A DNA stretch of 64,000 bases from Dyadobacter subterraneus (GCF_015221875.1 NZ_JACYGY010000001.1:5868501-5932500); one strand, 5' to 3'. Shown: positions 52,805-63,502, counted from the stretch's first letter. The notes: generated from the sequence alone by a model not told the origin. A program made the numbers and translations.

Positions 52805-53004
52805 GTAACCTTTTTTATCTCAATCGTTTTTTTAGCATTCGGATCTTTCTTGATTCCCATGAATTCATTAAACTTTCTCCTGTTTTCGAAAAATTTAATA
52901 TAACGTTCCTCGGGAGTATCCTTTTTCCCTTCACGCAATGATTCGAGATATGGATCATTTTTGTCTTTATAAAAGATTATCCGTTTCTTCTTTTCCATAA
53001 TCAC
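52795..53004 (-). CDS. Small basic protein, partner of the nucleotidyltransferase
   Basis: 69 residues from the first ATG; a second in-frame ATG at 52998 is equally possible. It is Lys/Glu/Arg-rich (KKKRIIFYKDKNDPYLESLREGKKDTPEERYIKFFENRRKFNEFMGIKKD), probably helical, with no recognised domain. It precedes the nucleotidyltransferase-fold gene with a 10-bp overlap, the order and size of an antitoxin or regulatory partner. The pairing is inferred from layout alone. Confidence 0.6.
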   Translation of the reverse strand: MIMEKKKRIIFYKDKNDPYLESLREGKKDTPEERYIKFFENRRKFNEFMGIKKDPNAKKTIEIKKVTWI

Positions 53005-53030
53005 CTAACTAATTGATTACGTAAATATAA

Positions 53031-53063
53031 CAAAAAAGGCATCCCAACAAGCAGGATACCTTT
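53031..53063 (-). terminator. Terminator of the GH20 gene
   Basis: AAAGGCATCC pairs with GGATACCTTT (one mismatch) around 53035-53063. The minus-strand transcript then reads TTTTTTG. Confidence 0.65.
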
Positions 53064-53085
53064 CTGTATACAAAATCGACAAACC

Positions 53086-54714
53086 TTACTTTTTAGCAGA
53101 CCAATTGTATTTGAATTTATCGTTGATTGGAGCACCGAAGTAGTTAACGCCTAAATAATCAAGACGTTTTTTATGTACTTCCAAACGCTTGCTGAAATCT
53201 GCAAAATCTTTTTTGTCAGCCGGAGTCCAGCCTGTTTCAGCGATGGCAATTCCGCGAGGGAACACCATATATTCTACATAATCAGATGTGGTCATATATT
53301 CTGTCCACACATTTCCCTGAACGCCCAAGATATGTTTCGCCTGTTCAGCAGTCAATTCTTTTGGTGTTGGATCGTAAGAATACGATTCTGCAAGATCCGT
53401 AAAACCACCAATTGCGATCGGCTGCGTTTTTGCTTCCGCCTGATAGTGATCCAGATAAACAAAATTATTTGGTGTCATGATTACGTCATGATCTTCTTTT
53501 GCAGCAGCAATTCCTCCCTCAGTTCCTCTCCAGCTCATTACCGTAGCGTTAGGCGAAAGTCCACCTTCCAGGATTTCATCCCACCCGATGATACGACGGC
53601 CTTTTGAAGTCACAAATTTGTCAATGCGTTTGATTACATAACTTTGCAAACCATGCTCATCTTTCAGGTTTTCTTTTTTGATAAGATCCTGCGCAAAACG
53701 ACTTTCTTTCCACTGTGTTTTTGGACATTCGTCACCACCAATGTGAATATATTTACTTGGGAAAAGATCAATAACTTCCGTTAAAACATCTTCCAAAAAC
53801 TTCAAAGTTTCTTCACGAGGCATGAAAACGTCATCATAAACACCCCATTTCGTTCCAACTTCGTAGATTTTGTCCGGATTGTTACCCAGTTTCGGATAAG
53901 CTGACAAAGCTGCTAAAGCGTGGCCAGGTAATTCAATTTCAGGAATTACATTTACAAAACGATCCTCTGCATATTTCAAAACTTCTTTGATTTCCGCCTG
54001 CGTATAAAAACCGCCATAAGGAGTCCCGTCATATTTCTGGTCACTATAATGACCTTTCATCGTTTCCTTACGTTTCGAACCTATCGTAGTCAATTCAGGA
54101 TATTTTTTTATCTCGATTCTCCATCCCTGATCGTCCGTCAAATGCCAGTGAAACTGATTTTGTTTATGTAAAGCAATCAAATCAATATACTTTTTAACAA
54201 ATTCAGCAGGCATAAAATGACGGCCCACATCCAGCATTAATCCACGGTAAGAAAAACGCGGGACATCTTTTATTGTAACATAAGGAACAACCCATTTTAC
54301 ATTGCTGACCACTTTTGGACTAAATACTTCAACTGGCAAAAGCTGCAACAAAGACTGCATACCGTAAAAAGCGCCTTTTGCAGTTTGTGCCTGAATCGTT
54401 ACACCTTTTGATGTAGACAACAAACGATAGCCTTCTTCTCCCAAACTTGCATCAGTGGAAAGAACCAAAGAAATATCGCCTTTTCCCTTTACTGTTTTCA
54501 AAGAATAACCGCTGGCCCTCTTGATTTGACCGGCAAGCATTTCGGCAACTTTTGTCCATTTTGCATCAGCCGGCGCACCAATGGTAGCCTTTGCTCCAAG
54601 CGTCCATTCTCCTTTTGCAACCAGCATCTGGGTTGGCTTTGGAATGATGTTGGGCTGCGCCCAGGTAGTACAGAACCATAGGGAACAGAGTACTGTAAAA
54701 AGAAAACGTTTCAT
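53086..54714 (-). CDS. Beta-N-acetylhexosaminidase, GH20
   Basis: 542 residues with signal peptide (cleavage after TWA). The N-terminal alpha/beta domain covers about 20-150. The catalytic barrel contains LMLDVGRHFMPAEFVKKYIDLIALHKQNQFHWHLTDDQGWRIEIKKYPELT, characteristic of GH20, and the catalytic Asp-Glu pair in HIGGDECPKTQW (about 325-326), which works by substrate-assisted catalysis. It removes terminal N-acetylglucosamine or N-acetylgalactosamine from chitin, glycans or peptidoglycan in the periplasm. It is divergent from an outer-membrane receptor gene 240 bp away, but no SusC/SusD pair is present. Confidence 0.94.
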   Translation of the reverse strand: MKRFLFTVLCSLWFCTTWAQPNIIPKPTQMLVAKGEWTLGAKATIGAPADAKWTKVAEMLAGQIKRASGYSLKTVKGKGDISLVLSTDASLGEEGYRLLSTSKGVTIQAQTAKGAFYGMQSLLQLLPVEVFSPKVVSNVKWVVPYVTIKDVPRFSYRGLMLDVGRHFMPAEFVKKYIDLIALHKQNQFHWHLTDDQGWRIEIKKYPELTTIGSKRKETMKGHYSDQKYDGTPYGGFYTQAEIKEVLKYAEDRFVNVIPEIELPGHALAALSAYPKLGNNPDKIYEVGTKWGVYDDVFMPREETLKFLEDVLTEVIDLFPSKYIHIGGDECPKTQWKESRFAQDLIKKENLKDEHGLQSYVIKRIDKFVTSKGRRIIGWDEILEGGLSPNATVMSWRGTEGGIAAAKEDHDVIMTPNNFVYLDHYQAEAKTQPIAIGGFTDLAESYSYDPTPKELTAEQAKHILGVQGNVWTEYMTTSDYVEYMVFPRGIAIAETGWTPADKKDFADFSKRLEVHKKRLDYLGVNYFGAPINDKFKYNWSAKK

Positions 54715-54954
54715 TCTGTCAGATTTAAGAATACTTTATTAAAATAATTTAAAAACTATGCAAGTTAATTCAACTACCAATTAAAATACTAGTGATCTTA
54801 CTTTTTTTATAATTTTGTGCAATTAAAAGCAAAATATTACCGTTGATAATTTTAGTCTGGAATTAGCTTTACCAAGTATATTTCAGGCAGTTAATGTCTT
54901 TTAAAAATTTAATAGTAAAACAATTCCTACCCCTAATAACTTTAAAAAATAATA

Positions 54955-57384
54955 ATGTTTAAAAATCTATCCCTGACTCAACGGCTTCCGGCTTTTCTGG
55001 TTATCACGCTGGTTATTACAAACATTTCTTCCCCGACATTCGCTTCAAAACGGTTTTTCAAAGCAGGACCTGATGGTGGAAAGCTGATTGGAAAAGTAGT
55101 TGAAGCACCCAAAAACGAAGCAGTCAGTTTTGCAACCGTTGCTATTTTACTGGCAAAAGATTCAAGCGTTACAAGCGGAGCCATCACAGACGAGAAAGGT
55201 GTTTTTACAATACCTGACGTCAAGCCCGGAAAATATATTCTCAGGATCACAAACATGGGTTACGAAACGCTTTTTGTTCCAAACATCAGCGTTGCTACGG
55301 AATCAAATATCACAGATATTGGGACGCTCACTATTATTGTATCATCCCAAAAACTGAATGAAGTTGTGATCAAAGGTGAGAAAGCGATGATCGTTGAGGA
55401 TATTGATAAAAAAATGATCACGATCGGAAAGGATATGCTTGCAAGCAGTAATAATGCAAGTGATCTTTTGACAAAACTTCCTTCCGTTTCACTGGATGAA
55501 AATGGCAATCCACAGGTTCGTGGAAAAGGAAATGTGATCGTTTTGATTGATGGAAAACCGTCAACGCTTTATGGCAGTGATCTTCCAACCGTTTTACAAT
55601 CTTTTCCGGCTGAATTGATTGAACGTATCGATGTTTCCACCACGCCTTCTGCAAAATATGAAGGCGATGGCGCTTCGGGTGTTATTGATATTATTACCAA
55701 AAAGAATAAAATACGCGGACTTAATGGTGGTGTACGCACAAGTCTTGGATTAAAAAACAATAATAACGCATCCGGAAATGTTAACTTTCGTGCCGGGAAA
55801 TTAGGACTGAACGCATCCCTAAACGGGCAGACCCGCAATATGTTTTGGAAACGGAGATTGAACCGGGACAACTTTCTTGGAGACGATCCGTCAAGGCTGG
55901 AACAACGAGGCACCGGAAACAACAAGAACAAAAATCTATTTGGCCGCTTCGGTGCCAATTATGATTTTAATGACAAAAATGGTATTGAGCTAAGCGTTAA
56001 TTATTCCCGTGATCAAAGTAACACAAAAAGTGATTTGGTAAATAATTCGGCACTTATAACCGGTCAGTTGTTGGATCACTTTGACAGAATTAACCAAGGT
56101 AAGGGCAATGGAAATAATGTGAGTACAAGCTTCGACTATCGTAGAAAGTTTAACAGAAAAGATGAGTTACTGACTTTTACTGCTAATTATTCCGAAGGAA
56201 AATCTACAAATAACTCCATGTATGACCAGGAAGACGATGTAGATAGCTTGTCCAAACACCAGCAGAATTTCCGGACTGGAAAAAGTAAAGCGCTTTTTCT
56301 GAATACTGATTTCACTTTGCCCTTGACCGATAAAGCCACATTTGACATCGGTTTCCGCACCCGTTTTAATACAAATGATAATACAAATGCATTTTATTTA
56401 CTGAATGCTGAGTCGGGTAATTTTGAATTTGACAATACGATCAGTAATGTGTTTGGCTATAAAAATTCTATTTATACCGGCTACATGAATTTCTCTCAGA
56501 AAACAGATCTCTGGGGCTTTCGCGCAGGTTTGAGATTGACTGAATCCGAACAGGAAATTGATCAGATAAGCGCCAACAGGGATTTTTCGGTTAACTTTTT
56601 AACCTTGTCTCCTTCATTGGCAATCAGCAGAAAACTGGATGACAATTCGCTTATCAAACTAAATTACAGTCGCCGTGTTCAACGCCCGGAAGCTGACTGG
56701 CTGAATCCTTACACGGACGTTTCGGATCCGAAAAATCTTCAAACAGGAAATCCAAATCTCCGTCCGGAATTCACGCACAAAGCAGAAATGGCTTATTCAA
56801 ATTATGAGGAAAATGGTGGGTGGGGACCTTCTCTGTTTATGGATTATTCCAATAATGCCATTACGCGTTTAAGAACAATTAATGCCGAAGGAATTTCACT
56901 TACACAATACGACAATATTGGTAAAGAACTTAACTACGGATTTGAAACCGACTTTTCACAGAAATTCGGAGACATTTTAAAAATTAATGGCAGCGGAAGA
57001 TTTTTTAGAAGTGAAGTCGTTTCAGCATTGGCCAATATTGATAATCGCACATGGAGCTACTCCGGAAACCTGAATGCATTTGTGACTTTACCACTTGATT
57101 TCAAAGCTTCTGCCTACGTGAATTATGAAGGTCCAAGAGCAATTGCACAAGGTACACGTCAGGGTGTTTTTGTGGCGAACATGGGACTTAGAAAAGACCT
57201 GTTGGAAAAAAAAGCAACACTTTCTTTTAACATTCAGGACATTTTTCTCTCACGCGCTTACAAAAGTCAGCTGGCTACGGACACTTATCTTCAAAATTCA
57301 TTGTGGCAACAAACAAACCGTCTGGTTAACCTGACATTTCAATACCGGTTTGGAAAAATATCCATGAGCGGAGACGAATCATAA
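54955..57384 (+). CDS. Outer-membrane TonB-type receptor (OMP beta-barrel family)
   Basis: 809 residues with signal peptide (cleavage near TFA/S). Residues 40-125 are a carboxypeptidase-regulatory-like domain (GKVVEAPKNEAVSFATVAILL ... GYETLFV). About 130-260 is the plug (SNNASDLLTKLPSVSLDENGNPQVRGKGNVIVLIDGKPS), then a beta-barrel (many Phe/Tyr/Asn-rich strands) ending FQYRFGKISMSGDES. It belongs to the outer-membrane beta-barrel family of TonB-dependent receptors, which carry substrates, and lacks a SusD partner. It is not necessarily energised by TonB, since no clear TonB box was seen. Substrate unknown. Confidence 0.9.
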   Translation: MFKNLSLTQRLPAFLVITLVITNISSPTFASKRFFKAGPDGGKLIGKVVEAPKNEAVSFATVAILLAKDSSVTSGAITDEKGVFTIPDVKPGKYILRITNMGYETLFVPNISVATESNITDIGTLTIIVSSQKLNEVVIKGEKAMIVEDIDKKMITIGKDMLASSNNASDLLTKLPSVSLDENGNPQVRGKGNVIVLIDGKPSTLYGSDLPTVLQSFPAELIERIDVSTTPSAKYEGDGASGVIDIITKKNKIRGLNGGVRTSLGLKNNNNASGNVNFRAGKLGLNASLNGQTRNMFWKRRLNRDNFLGDDPSRLEQRGTGNNKNKNLFGRFGANYDFNDKNGIELSVNYSRDQSNTKSDLVNNSALITGQLLDHFDRINQGKGNGNNVSTSFDYRRKFNRKDELLTFTANYSEGKSTNNSMYDQEDDVDSLSKHQQNFRTGKSKALFLNTDFTLPLTDKATFDIGFRTRFNTNDNTNAFYLLNAESGNFEFDNTISNVFGYKNSIYTGYMNFSQKTDLWGFRAGLRLTESEQEIDQISANRDFSVNFLTLSPSLAISRKLDDNSLIKLNYSRRVQRPEADWLNPYTDVSDPKNLQTGNPNLRPEFTHKAEMAYSNYEENGGWGPSLFMDYSNNAITRLRTINAEGISLTQYDNIGKELNYGFETDFSQKFGDILKINGSGRFFRSEVVSALANIDNRTWSYSGNLNAFVTLPLDFKASAYVNYEGPRAIAQGTRQGVFVANMGLRKDLLEKKATLSFNIQDIFLSRAYKSQLATDTYLQNSLWQQTNRLVNLTFQYRFGKISMSGDES

Positions 57385-57719
57385 CTGTAAATCTGCAAGT
57401 TACCAATTTAAGGGGAAAAGAGGGTCAAACTCTTTTCCCCTTATTTTTTTGTCATTCCAAATTTAAATATACCCTGTTCGGCTTGGGCATAAATTCTTAT
57501 GTTAAAATTGAATTTATATTAAAACATATATTCCTGACCCGTTCAAAATTCTTAGCCTTGCGCGCACTGGAACAGTTTTTGCCACTCGGTATAATAAATA
57601 TGGTATTTTTACTTTTATCAGATAGAACAAGGGTAATCCGTCACCAATTTTTATGGATTTTCGGTTACTTATCCTGATACGAGCCGTAACATATTTATAA
57701 CTTAACACAACCCGTTCAC
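57385..57719. other. Intergenic region after the receptor gene
   Basis: 335 bp with a strong terminator at its start (57409-57450). The rest is AT-rich with no recognised gene, RNA or consensus promoter for the 57720 gene. Confidence 0.5.
57409..57450 (+). terminator. Terminator after the receptor gene
   Basis: TAAGGGGAAAAGAG (57409-57422) pairs perfectly with CTCTTTTCCCCTTA (57430-57443), followed by a run of T. Confidence 0.9.
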
Positions 57720-58436
57720 ATGAAAAAATCCATCGGAATTTCACTTGCTATATTTTTAGCTTCTGTCTCTGTATTTGCCCAAACCAGAATTCCAGCCGAC
57801 ACTATTTTTGATAATTATTATAAAGCAACCGGCGGAAAATCTCTTTGGCAAAACATAAAAACATATAGCCTGAAGCGCAATTATACTTCTGCGACTTCAA
57901 CACCTTATACTTCTAGCGTAGCCGTTTCACTTGCCGACAACTCAGTATATAAATCCAAGACCATCATGAACCGTGCCTTTGTGTATACAATGAAAGGTAC
58001 TGACGCATGGGTCAAGGTTCCACTTGGAAATAAAGTGGATGTAAAAGATTTGAGTCAGGCTGAAAAAGACGCTTTAAAGTACGAAATGTACGAAAATCTT
58101 GTCCCCTTTATTGATTATCAAAATCGTGGATTTATTGCTACCACTGTTGGTACTGAGACAATAAATGGAGTTGCTACCAATCAGGTTGAATTGCAAGGAA
58201 AAGGCGTAAAATACAATCTGTATTTTGATTCAAAGACAGGTTTACTTACTCGTCAGAAAGAAAGCCTTGCAGGAGTTGAAACGGTTACTGACTTTTCAAA
58301 CTATACTAAAGCTGCATCAGGTTTACTGTATCCGGCAAAACTGGTTGAGATAAATAGCATTGATAAAAAACCATTGACTATAACTTCTTCTATTACCATA
58401 AATGATGCGGTTAGCCCTGAGTTGTTCAAGCGCTAG
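57720..58436 (+). CDS. LolA/LolB-fold outer-membrane lipoprotein-sorting-type protein
   Basis: 238 residues with signal peptide (cleavage after VFA). The body, starting DTIFDNYYKATGGKSLWQNIKTYSLKRN and continuing as alternating strands (VSLADNSVYKSKTIMNRAFVYTMKG, VELQGKGVKYNLYFDSKTGLLTRQ), resembles the LolA-like fold proteins often annotated as outer-membrane lipoprotein-sorting in Bacteroidota. A DNYYKATGG start is common in this group. It may bind lipids or hydrophobic ligands in the periplasm. It differs from the lolA at 44138, so there are two family members in the window. Confidence 0.78.
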   Translation: MKKSIGISLAIFLASVSVFAQTRIPADTIFDNYYKATGGKSLWQNIKTYSLKRNYTSATSTPYTSSVAVSLADNSVYKSKTIMNRAFVYTMKGTDAWVKVPLGNKVDVKDLSQAEKDALKYEMYENLVPFIDYQNRGFIATTVGTETINGVATNQVELQGKGVKYNLYFDSKTGLLTRQKESLAGVETVTDFSNYTKAASGLLYPAKLVEINSIDKKPLTITSSITINDAVSPELFKR

Positions 58437-58453
58437 TTATAGTCAAAATTAAC

Positions 58454-58510
58454 CTGGTGAATAGTATATGTGCCTGGATTAACAGAAACATTCTATTCAC
58501 CAGTTTATAA
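58454..58510 (+). terminator. Hairpin between the 57720 gene and tamB
   Basis: CTGGTGAATAG (58454-58464) pairs perfectly with CTATTCACCAG (58493-58503), followed by TTTATAAT. The loop is 28 nt, so it may be a weak terminator. Confidence 0.6.
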
Positions 58511-58570
58511 TCCAATCACAAAAAACTTCACCCATCCTTACTTGCGAAACGGATGGAATAATTTTACAGA

Positions 58571-61500
58571 ATGAAGAAAGCACTAAAAGTATTGGCGATT
58601 ATAATACTGACAGTTTTAATTCTGATTGGTGTACTGATATGGGGTATTCAAACTCCTGCTGGTCAAAACTTTCTGACAACTCAGGCAAATGATTATTTGC
58701 GTAAAAAACTAAAAACCAAACTTAACGTAGAAAAAATACGATTCGATATTCCTGACTGGATTGTACTGGAAGGCGTTTATTTTGCTGACCAAAAAGGTGA
58801 TACTTTGGTTTCCGGAAAAATGCTTCGTGTGGATATGGACATGTATTCGCTGATCAAAGGAAATGTTGGTATTAACAAAATTGAGCTTGACGGTGCAGTT
58901 GCCAACATTCACCGGACTTTACCAGATACCGTCTTCAATTTCCAGTTTATCGTTGATGCGTTTGCAAGCTCAGACCCTGCTGCTCCTGTGGATACAACGT
59001 CTAAACCTATGGAAATGCGTTTGGATAAAATACTTCTCAAAAAAGTAAGGCTTTCCTATAAAGATGCTGTTATCGGGACAGATGCTGATGCCAATATCGA
59101 TTCAGCCTATGTTTCTTTTGACAAATTTAACCCTACACTTTCTCAATATCATCCGACTAAAATCGCACTTTATAATAGTGGGGCAAAGCTTCGTATGTAT
59201 AAAGCGCTTGTGATTGATACACTTGTTACGCCTTCAAATCCTGCGGATTCTCTTGATCTGAAACTTGGGGATATTGACATATCAAAATTTAACTGGGTTT
59301 TCACTGATGAAACTTCCGGCTTAAACAATGGTATTACCGTTGGCGCTTTAAAAGGAAAGATCAACAGCATTTACATGGGCAGTCAGCGCGTAAATGTTGA
59401 AAGTGTACTTATTGAAAACATGACGGCTTATGCGGAGTTTGCCAAAAAAGCAACTTCCAAAACCAGTCCGCCAGATACCAAATCCGATACCACGACCACA
59501 CCAGGCTGGTTTGCGGTTGTGAAAGATATTAAGGTAGTTAATACAGATTTGCGATATGATGATTTCAATTCAAAACCAATCGTGAAAGGCCTGGACTATG
59601 CACATTTGGATGTTAAAAAACTGAATGTTGATTTAAAGGATTTTCTTTTTTCAACTGATAACATTACCGGGAAATTAACGAAGAGTTCTTTTGAAGATAA
59701 AAGTGGTTTTAAAGTATTGTCACTGCGAACGGACTTTGGCTATGGTGCCAAACAAACTTACCTCCGTAAACTTTATTTCCAAACACCTAAAACACTTCTC
59801 CGGGATGAACTGACTTTACGTTATAACAATATTGATGACCTGACAAAAAATTTAGACAACGTCAAAATTCGTCTGAATCTGATTGATACGCATCTTGCAT
59901 TTTCTGACATTTTATTATTAGCACCTGACCTTGCGAAAACTCCTCCTTTTGATAAAGAACCAAACGGTGTTGTTAAAGGTGGCGGTCTTGTTACAGGATC
60001 GGTAGACGATATGCTGATTTCCAAAGCACGTTTCAGTATGCTTGACGGAACCGTTTTAAGTCTGGATGGACGAATTCGCGGTTTGCCTGATGCCAATAAA
60101 TTATCGGCAGATATGACGATTAATGAATTGTCATCCACAAAAGCTGATTTAATGAAAATGCTTCCGGACAGCGCAGTTCCTTCAAGTATCGAGCTTCCGG
60201 AAACAATTAAAATTACCGGAAAAGTGAACGGTTCAATGGCGAACCTTACACTTACTACCAATATCAATACTTCTTTTGGCAACGGTACATTTACCGGAAA
60301 TCTTCAAAATATTACTGACAGCATTAAAGCAAAATATGATGGAATGCTAAGTTTTACCGATTTCGATATGGGTAAAATGCTGAAACAACCACCTGAACAA
60401 TTAGGAAAATTAACGCTTTCGACGCAACTGGCAGGAATTGGCTATACGCCTTCAAGAATGAAAGCGCGTTTGAACGGAACGATTCAAAGTGCTGATATAC
60501 AAGGTTACGTTTATAATAATCTGACGCTTAAAGGTGATGTCGATCATGGTTTAGCCAACGTGGCAGCTAACATGAAAGACCAGAATATTGGAATCGCCTT
60601 ATCCGGACAAGCGGATCTGTCCAAAGAATTTCCAAGTGTTAAAGGTGAAGCGCAAATTGATCATATGGATTTGACTGCTTTACATCTTTACAATGATTCG
60701 TTGCAGGTTAAAGGAAATATCAAAATTGATATGCCATCTACCAATCCGGAAAATCCGCTTGGAACGATTGCTGTTAATAATCTTCTGTTAACGCATCACA
60801 GAAGACCAGTTAGTATTTCTGATATGACGGTACAGCTGGCGGATACTGCTGGCAATAAAAGAGCAACAATTAAATCGCCGTTTTTAAATGCCAAACTGGA
60901 AGGCAAATTTGTTTATACGGAAATTGCTGATGCAATTCTTACTGAAACCAGCAAGCATTTTGCAGTTCCAGGCCTGACTTATAAGCCAGTAACCAAACCG
61001 ACGGATTTCACTTTGGATGCTGCCGTTACGGATCATCCGCTTTTCAAAATATTTGCTCCGCAGTTAACAGAATTAAAACCTGTTGTTTTTCACGCTAAAC
61101 TAAACAATCAGCAGGATTCGACAATCATCGCTAATCTTAGCATTCCTCTTGTGGAATACGACAGTATTCACACAGAAAAAGTGCTGGTGAATATGAGCAG
61201 TGTGAATGAAAAAGCTGTTATGAATGCCTACGTTGGCAGTGTTCAGACAGGTGGTTTCAGAATGCAGAATGCTTCACTTAAAACTGACATTGCAAAGAAC
61301 GACGTGAAATTTAATTTCATGGTAAAAGATTCGGTCAACACAGATCGTCATGGAATTAATGGAGATCTTGCATTAGTAGACAACCGCTATCAGCTTCGTT
61401 TGCGCGAAGGTTTATTGATTGATTACAAGAAATGGGCGACAGATAGCGAAGGATATGTACAGTATGCGCCCGATAGTGTTTTGGTAAAAAACTTTGTGAT

Positions 61501-63502
61501 TCGTAATGATTACCAGTCACTAACCATTAATTCTTCTACCGATGCTCCTAACAGTCCGTTAGACATTACAGCCGACAGTATTTCAATTGGACAATTTGTT
61601 GCACTTGCAACGCGGGATTCCACAATGGCTTCCGGTACTTTAAGCGGGAAGATCAAATTGAGCAATTACATGGTTTCTCCTGTTTATACGGGCCAGCTTT
61701 CGATTAATAACCTTGCATTGATGAAAATACCAGTAGGTAATCTGGCCATCCGTTCAACCAATGAAACGGAAGACAGAATACGCGTTGGTATGTCATTGAC
61801 GAGCGATAAAAATGATATGCGTCTTTATGGTGCGTACCGTTTGAAAGAAGAGAAACCTTTGGACTTCACTTTGGACTTAAAAAAATTCGGTGCAGAAACC
61901 GTTGAAGCTTTCAGCTTTGGACAGTTAAAACGAGCAACGGGTAATCTCTCCGGAAACGCAAAAATTACAGGTTCAACAGATAGTCCGCAAATAAATGGTG
62001 CTATCAATTTTGATGATGTTGCTTTCAATGTAACCCAACTTGGAGCGAGATATTCATTGACCAATCAAAAAATCAATTTCGCAGGTCAAAACATTAATTT
62101 CAACAATTTTACTGTTGCCGATTCTCTTAAACAAGAGTTAAAGGTTAATGGTAACGTCAATATCGCCACCCTTCCTAACGTCGCTTACGATCTTAAAATC
62201 GATACAAAAAACTTTACAGTTCTCAGCTCTACACAAAAAGAAAATGATCTTTTCTATGGAAAAGCGGTGGTTGATGCAAACCTGACTGTAAAAGGAAAAG
62301 GAAGCAATTCTATTGTAGACGGAAATGTAAAACTGGATCCTGAAAGCAATGTTACCGTTGTTATGTCAAACAATGCTACGGAGACGGGCGATGCAAGTAA
62401 AGGTGTAATTGAATTTGTTGACATGAGTCAACTGGCACAATTGTCAAAAACAGATTCCATTGAAGCTGCCAAACAGATTATTGTTGATTTTGCTTCACAA
62501 ATTTCGCTGGATATTGACGTAGATGACAAATCACAGTTTACTGTGGTTATTGATGAGCTGAATGGTGATAATATTAAGTTGAAAGGGAATGCTAAACTTA
62601 ATACAGGTATAGCACCGAACGGCCAGCTTTATTTAATCGGAGCATATGATTTAACCCAGGGCTCTTATGATTTAACGCTTCAAATCCTGAAAAGAAATTT
62701 TGAAATCAGAAAAGGAAGCAGCCTGATCTGGACGGGAGATCCAATGAAAGCGGATTTGAATATCACGGCGGTTTACCCTGTTATGGTTGATCCGGGATCA
62801 ATTGATAACAATTACAAAGGTGACCGTAAAATTCCGATTGAGGTTCAGATTATCATCACCGGAAATCTCTCTTCCCCTAATATTACTTTTAATGTTGAAC
62901 CGGGAGCAGAGGTTTCAGAGAATGTGAAAACAGATATCACGAATCAAACATTCTGGGCCGATATGCAGAATAATCCCTCAGAAATGAACAAGCAAGCATT
63001 TGCTCTTTTGATCACAAATAAATTTATTACCGATCAGACTTCATCTGGCTTTAACATTGGATCCAGCGCCGAGCAAATTGCACGTCAGAGTGTAAGTCAG
63101 CTTTTAAGTGATCAGCTTAATAATCTGGCCGGCGACTTGGTAAAAGGAGTAAATCTGGATTTGAATCTGAATTCTTCAACTGATCAGGTTGCGGGAGCAA
63201 GAACCGATTTAAATGTAGGTCTTAGCAAAGCCTTTTTAGGTAACAGATTAAAAATTTCGGTGGGTAAAAACTTTGAATTGGAAAGTAAATCGCAGACACC
63301 GAGTTCATCCGAAGTATTTGATAACATCGCACTGGATTATTCGCTTAGTAAGGACGGAAGATATCTGTTCCGTGGTTATAGAAAAAACCAGTATCAGTCT
63401 ATTCTGGAAGGATTTATTATTGAAACAGGTGTGAGTTTTATTGTAACGGCCGACTACGATTTGTTCCGTGAAATTTTTCAAAAGCAAAAAAATGAGAATT
63501 AG
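58571..63502 (+). CDS. tamB: TamB-type translocation and assembly protein
   Basis: 1643 residues. A single N-terminal anchor (LKVLAIIILTVLILIGVLIWGI) is followed by a long beta-taco/bridge of repeats of the AsmA/TamB superfamily (ADITADSISIGQFV, LTINSSTDAPNS...). The C-terminal TamB domain (DUF490) lies at about residues 1150-1640 with the ANLTVKGKGS and GNAKLNTGIAPNGQLYLIGAYDLTQGSYDLTLQILKRNF strands. TamB bridges inner and outer membranes and delivers lipids or outer-membrane proteins together with TamA/TamL. The start of tamL overlaps its end by 11 bp, confirming the operon. Confidence 0.92.
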   Translation: MKKALKVLAIIILTVLILIGVLIWGIQTPAGQNFLTTQANDYLRKKLKTKLNVEKIRFDIPDWIVLEGVYFADQKGDTLVSGKMLRVDMDMYSLIKGNVGINKIELDGAVANIHRTLPDTVFNFQFIVDAFASSDPAAPVDTTSKPMEMRLDKILLKKVRLSYKDAVIGTDADANIDSAYVSFDKFNPTLSQYHPTKIALYNSGAKLRMYKALVIDTLVTPSNPADSLDLKLGDIDISKFNWVFTDETSGLNNGITVGALKGKINSIYMGSQRVNVESVLIENMTAYAEFAKKATSKTSPPDTKSDTTTTPGWFAVVKDIKVVNTDLRYDDFNSKPIVKGLDYAHLDVKKLNVDLKDFLFSTDNITGKLTKSSFEDKSGFKVLSLRTDFGYGAKQTYLRKLYFQTPKTLLRDELTLRYNNIDDLTKNLDNVKIRLNLIDTHLAFSDILLLAPDLAKTPPFDKEPNGVVKGGGLVTGSVDDMLISKARFSMLDGTVLSLDGRIRGLPDANKLSADMTINELSSTKADLMKMLPDSAVPSSIELPETIKITGKVNGSMANLTLTTNINTSFGNGTFTGNLQNITDSIKAKYDGMLSFTDFDMGKMLKQPPEQLGKLTLSTQLAGIGYTPSRMKARLNGTIQSADIQGYVYNNLTLKGDVDHGLANVAANMKDQNIGIALSGQADLSKEFPSVKGEAQIDHMDLTALHLYNDSLQVKGNIKIDMPSTNPENPLGTIAVNNLLLTHHRRPVSISDMTVQLADTAGNKRATIKSPFLNAKLEGKFVYTEIADAILTETSKHFAVPGLTYKPVTKPTDFTLDAAVTDHPLFKIFAPQLTELKPVVFHAKLNNQQDSTIIANLSIPLVEYDSIHTEKVLVNMSSVNEKAVMNAYVGSVQTGGFRMQNASLKTDIAKNDVKFNFMVKDSVNTDRHGINGDLALVDNRYQLRLREGLLIDYKKWATDSEGYVQYAPDSVLVKNFVIRNDYQSLTINSSTDAPNSPLDITADSISIGQFVALATRDSTMASGTLSGKIKLSNYMVSPVYTGQLSINNLALMKIPVGNLAIRSTNETEDRIRVGMSLTSDKNDMRLYGAYRLKEEKPLDFTLDLKKFGAETVEAFSFGQLKRATGNLSGNAKITGSTDSPQINGAINFDDVAFNVTQLGARYSLTNQKINFAGQNINFNNFTVADSLKQELKVNGNVNIATLPNVAYDLKIDTKNFTVLSSTQKENDLFYGKAVVDANLTVKGKGSNSIVDGNVKLDPESNVTVVMSNNATETGDASKGVIEFVDMSQLAQLSKTDSIEAAKQIIVDFASQISLDIDVDDKSQFTVVIDELNGDNIKLKGNAKLNTGIAPNGQLYLIGAYDLTQGSYDLTLQILKRNFEIRKGSSLIWTGDPMKADLNITAVYPVMVDPGSIDNNYKGDRKIPIEVQIIITGNLSSPNITFNVEPGAEVSENVKTDITNQTFWADMQNNPSEMNKQAFALLITNKFITDQTSSGFNIGSSAEQIARQSVSQLLSDQLNNLAGDLVKGVNLDLNLNSSTDQVAGARTDLNVGLSKAFLGNRLKISVGKNFELESKSQTPSSSEVFDNIALDYSLSKDGRYLFRGYRKNQYQSILEGFIIETGVSFIVTADYDLFREIFQKQKNEN

